From positions 1 through 64,000 of the forward strand of contig CAKUGY010000004.1 in assembly GCA_934654835.1 (NCBI GenBank): a stretch of DNA of 64,000 nt. The letters run 5' to 3'. This DNA is from an uncultured Collinsella sp. (GTDB lineage Bacteria > Actinomycetota > Coriobacteriia > Coriobacteriales > Coriobacteriaceae). Below the pieces are notes generated by a model, which was not told the DNA's origin, ran no database searches, and worked only from the letters and a program-made list of their open reading frames with translations. The number at the start of each line of letters is the position of its first letter. Position 1 is the stretch's first letter. Of the stretch, positions 60,035-64,000 are shown in pieces. The position numbers and the translations under genes were made by a program.

Positions 60035-60799
60035 TTACAGGTCGCGGTAGTCGATCAGACGCAGGTCGTCCTGAGCCTCGAGCCACGCCCGCAGCTCGGG
60101 GTCGATCAGCGCATCGACCTCCTTGGTTCGATCGGTCGTAAGTGAGCTGCTCTCAAGAATAAAGCGATCGAGATAACCCGGATGGCATACGAAGACGACC
60201 GTCTCGTCATCGGCCATCTCGCGAACCGTCTGCATAATCGCGTCCTTGGGCTCATAACCCGGCTCCATCGAACGCATCACCATGCGTAGGTCGGTGTCGC
60301 CGCAATGCACCACGGCCGTGGGGTCAAAGCTCGCCTTCTGCTCTTTCAGACCCAACTCCTGTGCAACCGCCGAAATCGCCCGGTTAAGGTTTTTGCTCAT
60401 GACCGCATGGGCCTCGAAGTAATCGGGTTCATGGCCCACAATCTCGACAAAGCGGTCATGCTGTGCACGAATCTCGATGCAGGCCTCGTCAAAATCGATA
60501 AGCTCCTCGCCGCGCTTAAAGTGCTCGCGGAAGGTACGGCTGCTATGGAACTCACCGTTTTCATCGAGCAGACTCGGGATGAACGCCGGGTCGGCACACG
60601 GCTTACCCAGGCACACATTGGTATGCTGGCCCACCGCAATGCCGGAATCCGCTACGAGCGACCAGCCACGCTCGGCCTCGGGCATATTGGGCATAAGGCC
60701 CGCCGAGCGCACGAGACCCTCGTTGACGCTACGGGCAATCCCCAAGTCAACGGCGTACGAATAACCGATATCGTCGGCACGAATGAGCAGTTGCTTCAT
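60035..60799 (-). CDS. ChbG/HpnK (YdjC) family carbohydrate deacetylase
   Basis: The 254-residue protein fits the YdjC/ChbG family of metal-dependent deacetylases for N-acetylated sugars: LLIRADDIGYSYAVD (catalytic Asp pair), VGQHTNVCLG (metal His), the His/Asp of EPDYFEAHAVMSK and VFVCHPGYLDRF. It probably removes acetyl groups from chitobiose-like or glycan fragments; the substrate is unknown. It stands alone, with palindromes on both sides. Confidence 0.88.
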   Translation of the reverse strand: MKQLLIRADDIGYSYAVDLGIARSVNEGLVRSAGLMPNMPEAERGWSLVADSGIAVGQHTNVCLGKPCADPAFIPSLLDENGEFHSSRTFREHFKRGEELIDFDEACIEIRAQHDRFVEIVGHEPDYFEAHAVMSKNLNRAISAVAQELGLKEQKASFDPTAVVHCGDTDLRMVMRSMEPGYEPKDAIMQTVREMADDETVVFVCHPGYLDRFILESSSLTTDRTKEVDALIDPELRAWLEAQDDLRLIDYRDL

Positions 60800-60821
60800 A
60801 ACGACTCCAATCTAAGGAAAA

Positions 60822-60854
60822 ACACCACAAAGGTGCCTGTCCCCTTTATGGTGG
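60822..60854. repeat. palindrome with GGGACAGG core, right of chbG
   Basis: CACCACAAA and TTTATGGTG arms with one mismatch enclose GGTGCCTGTCCCC, identical to the loop of the copy at 59991-60027. The arms have decayed more than in that copy. Confidence 0.7.
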
Positions 60855-60862
60855 CTTGAGGG

Positions 60863-61408
60863 CTACAGTCCAAAGAAGCTCAAGATCTGGTCTCGGCTAA
60901 CAGGTTTGTAGTCATTGGCATCAAGGCCGACATCGTATCGGAAAATGGGACGCTCGCGGTCTCGGTTGCGCGTGTTGGTGCGGTCTCCCCTACTGTGAAT
61001 GTGACCGTGCAGCATGATGGCGCCGCGCGCTTTACCGTTCCAGCTGAGCATGGGGTAATGGCTCAGAACCAGACGATGTCCCTTGGCATAACCGGGAGCA
61101 ATCTCCAGGTAATCGCGCACGTCATCCCAAATTTGCGGTGCGTCCGGATCTTCCCAATCGCCGTCATGGTTACCCCGTATGAGCGTCACGTTTTGGCAGG
61201 CAATTCGCTCGCGCAGACACACGGCCTCCGCCATGGGCAGCCGATACGTAAAGTCTCCCAGGATGTAGAGGCGGTCGTCCGCAGCCACGCACTCGTTAAT
61301 GGCATCGATGACCTTACGGTTCATCTCCTCGACCGAGGTAAACGGCCGATCCATATCGTGCAGGATATTCGTGTCGCCCAGGTGCAGGTCGGCGGTAAAC
61401 CACATCAT
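60863..61408 (-). CDS. calcineurin-like metallophosphoesterase
   Basis: The 181-residue protein has the metallophosphoesterase motifs in order: FTADLHLGDTNI, YILGDFTYR, IRGNHDGDW, LSHYPML and LHGHIHS. These bind two metals. The short single-domain form occurs near stress or defence genes and in nucleotide turnover; the substrate is unknown. I chose the ATG at 61408 (MMWFTADLH), which has GAGGA 8 bases upstream; longer starts at 61444 and 61423 lack one. Confidence 0.88.
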   Translation of the reverse strand: MMWFTADLHLGDTNILHDMDRPFTSVEEMNRKVIDAINECVAADDRLYILGDFTYRLPMAEAVCLRERIACQNVTLIRGNHDGDWEDPDAPQIWDDVRDYLEIAPGYAKGHRLVLSHYPMLSWNGKARGAIMLHGHIHSRGDRTNTRNRDRERPIFRYDVGLDANDYKPVSRDQILSFFGL

Positions 61409-61473
61409 CGTCTGTGTCCTCATTTCGCAAGCGTTTAACTGCAATCAAGTATACAGACGCAGCGATGAGGCGG

Positions 61474-61653
61474 TTACCCAAAGAGCCCGCCAAACAGGCC
61501 ACGACGGTGCTTGTCCCTCTTATCCGAACCGTTGTCCTTGGCGTTCTTATCCCGACGCTTTTTGCGGTCCTGCTCCAGCTCATCGTCATCGAGCAGCAGG
61601 TCCCACTCAAACGGATCATCCGTCAGATCGAACAGGTCGTCGTCATCAAGCAT
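61474..61653 (-). CDS. small hypothetical protein, acidic then basic
   Basis: A 59-residue protein preceded by a perfect AGGAGG 8 bases from the ATG, the strongest evidence that it is real. The first half is strongly acidic (LDDDDLFDLTDDPFEWDLLL), the middle is basic (KKRRDKNAKDNGSDKRDKHR) and it ends GLFGGLFG. No family recognised. Such charge-split small proteins may bind nucleic acid or a partner protein. It is on the same strand as the metallophosphoesterase gene, 65 bases upstream of its start, and could share its mRNA. Confidence 0.65.
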   Translation of the reverse strand: MLDDDDLFDLTDDPFEWDLLLDDDELEQDRKKRRDKNAKDNGSDKRDKHRRGLFGGLFG

Positions 61654-61922
61654 GGCAAGCCCTCCTAGATGCCGGAATGTCCGGCGTTTGACCTTACCGA
61701 GAAGTCTAAAGGCACGTGCGGACACAAATTCACCCACCCGGGCCTTTTCGACCGTTCATCGCAACGATTGCATGACGGAGCGCTTGCAGATAAGATAGGG
61801 GCACGGTGGCACCCGTTGCAGCGGGTCTTGCCAACTCCAGTACACGTTTTCATCGTGAGAAGTGGCCGTCTTCGCTTACGCGGGGGCGGCCACTCTGTTT
61901 GTCCCCTATCTGCTGTCTTTTT

Positions 61923-63302
61923 CTAATGCACAAACATGCGCACGAACTTGTGCTTCCAGCTTGCGTAGGGCGCATAGCGGAACGGCACGTCCAGCCAGGT
62001 CGCCTTGTTCACGATGCTCTTCTTGTGACTAAACGTATCGAAGCTCTCGCGGCCATGGTACTGCCCCATGCCGCTCGCGCCCATGCCGCCAAAGCCCATA
62101 TGACTCGTGGCCAAGTGCATAATCGTGTCATTAACGCAGCCACCACCAAAGGGCACATAACGGACAAAGCGCTGCTGAACCGCACGATCCTGGCTAAAGA
62201 TATACAGGGCGAGCGGCGTCGGACGATCCGTAATAAACGCCTCTGCCTCGTCCAGGCTCTCAAACGTCAGCACCGGCAAGATGGGCCCGAAAATCTCCTC
62301 CTGCATCACGGCGTCATCGGGCGTCACGCCGTCCAGGATCGTCGGCTCAATCTTGAGCGAGGCCTCGCGCGCAGCACCTCCCAGCACAACCTTGTCGGGG
62401 TCGATCAGCCCACGCACGCGCGCGAAATGCTTGGCGTTGACGATATGGCCGTAGTCCTCGTTGTCGAGCGGGTGCTCGCCAAACATGCGGCGGACCTCTT
62501 CCTTGATGAGGCCCAACAGCTCATCGTGCACGCGCGCATCGACCAGCAGATAGTCGGGCGCTACACAGGTCTGGCCCACGTTGAGCCACTTACCAAAGGC
62601 GATACGCCGTGCCGCCACCTTCAAGTTTGCGGAGGCATCCACGATGCAGGGGCTCTTGCCGCCCAGCTCAAGTGTCACGGGCGTGAGGTTTTTGCTCGCG
62701 CGCTCCATGACGAGCTTGCCGACCGGAACGCTGCCGGTAAAGAAAATCTTATCCCAGCACTCATCGAGCAGTGCCTCGTTCTCGGCACGGCCGCCCTCGA
62801 CGACCGTCACCAAGCGCGGGTCAAACGCCTCCTCGCAAATCTGCCTGAGCACCGCGCTCGAGGCCGGCGCATAGGCGCTCGGCTTGATGACCACCGTGTT
62901 GCCCGCAGCGAGCGCACCGGCAAGCGGCTCGAGCGTCAGCAAAAACGGGTAGTTCCAAGGCGCCATGATCAGCGTCACGCCATAGGGAACCGGCTGCGTC
63001 TTGCACACGCTAATAGCATTGGCGAGGTCGCACGGACGCAGGCGTGGGCGACTCCATCGGGCCACATGCGCAATCTGATGGCGAATCTCGGAAAGCGATG
63101 TGCCGATCTCGCACATATACGCCTCGTCGTGCGACTTGCCCAAATCGGTCTTGAGCGCATGGGCGATATCGTCCTCGTGCGCCCGAACCGCATCGCGCAG
63201 GTGCATGAGCGCGCAGCGGCGAGCATCGACATCAAACGTGGCGTGCGTCTTAAAATAGGCGCGCTGGCCGCTAACGATGCGCGCGATTTCCTCGGTGTTC
63301 AT
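61923..63302 (-). CDS. NAD(P)-dependent aldehyde dehydrogenase, class 3-like
   Basis: The 459-residue enzyme lacks the N-terminal extension of class 1/2 ALDHs and fits the class 3 type. Visible are IMAPWNYPFLLTLEPLAGAL, FTGSVPVGKLVM (cofactor loop), the general base Glu in TLELGGKSPCIV, the nucleophile Cys in NVGQTCVAPDY and QEEIFGPILPVL. It oxidises medium-chain or aromatic aldehydes, or in fermenters may act with the adjacent alcohol dehydrogenase. It begins 8 bases after the stop of that gene, with GGAGG before the ATG. Confidence 0.92.
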   Translation of the reverse strand: MNTEEIARIVSGQRAYFKTHATFDVDARRCALMHLRDAVRAHEDDIAHALKTDLGKSHDEAYMCEIGTSLSEIRHQIAHVARWSRPRLRPCDLANAISVCKTQPVPYGVTLIMAPWNYPFLLTLEPLAGALAAGNTVVIKPSAYAPASSAVLRQICEEAFDPRLVTVVEGGRAENEALLDECWDKIFFTGSVPVGKLVMERASKNLTPVTLELGGKSPCIVDASANLKVAARRIAFGKWLNVGQTCVAPDYLLVDARVHDELLGLIKEEVRRMFGEHPLDNEDYGHIVNAKHFARVRGLIDPDKVVLGGAAREASLKIEPTILDGVTPDDAVMQEEIFGPILPVLTFESLDEAEAFITDRPTPLALYIFSQDRAVQQRFVRYVPFGGGCVNDTIMHLATSHMGFGGMGASGMGQYHGRESFDTFSHKKSIVNKATWLDVPFRYAPYASWKHKFVRMFVH

Positions 63303-63310
63303 GGACCCTC

Positions 63311-64000
63311 CTAGTTCTCGTCCTCAAACATACCACCCGCGACGACCTCGTACATATGCTCGAGCTCCACACGGTCCATCAAAAGCGGGACGGGATACAG
63401 CGGATTGGCCTCGGCATCGGCATGGGCGGCCATTTGCGGAATATCGGAGCGGCGAATACCCGAGATATATTTGGGGATCCCCAAGGCCTCGTTCATGCGA
63501 TCGACCCAATCGATAAAAGCCTCAGCAGCCAAGCCGTCCTGCGCGTTAGCCGGCGCGATGCCCGCCATGCGAGCGAGGTCGGCGAGCTTGGGAACTGCAG
63601 TTTCGCCATAAGCGCGAAGCATGTGCGGCAGGATGATGGCGTTAGCCAAACCGTGCGGAATGCCGTATCGGCCGCCCAGACTGTGCGCGATGGCATGAAC
63701 GTATCCGACATAGGAGCGCGTAAATGCGACGCCCGCCTTATACGCCGCCGAAAGCATATTGCGGCGCGCACGCATGTTGTCGCCATGCTCATAGGCCTCG
63801 AGCAAATTGTCGTGGATGAGCTGAACCGCTTGGCGCGCCATCTTGCGCGTGTAGGGCGTGGTGCTGCGACCGATAAACGCCTCGACGGCATGCGTCAGAG
63901 CATCCATACCCGTCTGCCCCGTAATGGACGCCGGCAGCCCACGCGTAAACTCGGGGTCGTGCACCGCAAAGCGCGGGATGAGCACAAAGTCATTGATGGG
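63311..64000 (-). CDS. iron-containing alcohol dehydrogenase, 5' end beyond window
   Basis: Only the last 229 residues are in the window; the frame is open to the right edge. Family features are visible: TGMDALTHAVEAFI, YVGYVHAIAHSLGG and IPHGLANAIILPHML, which carry the metal-binding histidines, followed by the helical C-terminus. The enzyme interconverts alcohols and aldehydes with NAD(P)H and a divalent metal. Partnered with the aldehyde dehydrogenase that follows it by 8 bases, it suggests an alcohol-aldehyde-acid interconversion module. Confidence 0.92.
   Translation of the reverse strand, partial: PINDFVLIPRFAVHDPEFTRGLPASITGQTGMDALTHAVEAFIGRSTTPYTRKMARQAVQLIHDNLLEAYEHGDNMRARRNMLSAAYKAGVAFTRSYVGYVHAIAHSLGGRYGIPHGLANAIILPHMLRAYGETAVPKLADLARMAGIAPANAQDGLAAEAFIDWVDRMNEALGIPKYISGIRRSDIPQMAAHADAEANPLYPVPLLMDRVELEHMYEVVAGGMFEDEN

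Overview
The window is high-GC chromosomal DNA of a gut Actinobacterium of the class Coriobacteriia, most likely Collinsella or a close relative. The pointers are actinobacterial-style proteins with strong AGGAGG/GGGGG ribosome-binding sites, a class-E-sortase-type LAQTG surface protein, a fused long-form PurL, an Etf/FAD-dehydrogenase lactate module and many anaerobic-metabolism genes. The species is inferred from protein style only. I see no IS elements, integrases, phage genes or CRISPR array.

Left end (1-3.7 kb, minus strand): a structured, boxA-like leader that may precede an rRNA operon lying off the left edge; the infC-rpmI-rplT translation operon, with infC probably starting at AUA; a tRNA-Leu(CAA) whose 3' end and terminator are duplicated 184 bp downstream; and a transglutaminase-like protein. 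3.8-14.3 kb: fructose-bisphosphate aldolase; a recJ/recQ-fusion - rel - metallo-hydrolase operon; a BASS-family transporter; cutC with a GalT-like gene. 14.3-20.6 kb: a complete branched-chain amino-acid ABC operon (two tandem binding proteins, livHMGF). 20.9-30.2 kb: homoserine dehydrogenase, a BaiA-like short-chain dehydrogenase, a non-coding array of palindromic repeats with an exact 62-bp period, a cation/proton antiporter, purL and an EamA exporter. 30.3-34.7 kb: a diguanylate cyclase, a KdgT-like permease, azlCD and an HD hydrolase. 34.7-38.4 kb: an electron-confurcating lactate dehydrogenase module (FAD subunit, EtfB, ferredoxin-EtfA). 38.7-41.9 kb: five small unknown genes, mostly exported, including the LAQTG protein.

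The most striking locus is 42.8-48.4 kb. It has three co-directional genes (TerB-domain protein, BrxD-like ATPase, Lhr-like helicase) with the composition of the Shango anti-phage system, preceded by a near-consensus Gram-positive LexA box in the promoter. The rest (48.5-64 kb) holds a spermidine-synthase-like protein, bacterial Elp3, an XRE/DUF4097 envelope pair, two methyltransferases including a divergent TrmB, a Ski2-like helicase, a DUF2130 coiled-coil protein, a ChbG-like deacetylase, a phosphoesterase and an aldehyde/alcohol dehydrogenase pair cut by the right edge.

Intergenic regions are rich in palindromes. Several share a GGGACAGG core between variable arms, and they look like a family of miniature elements. 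Start sites were chosen from visible ribosome-binding sites and often differ from the longest open frame.
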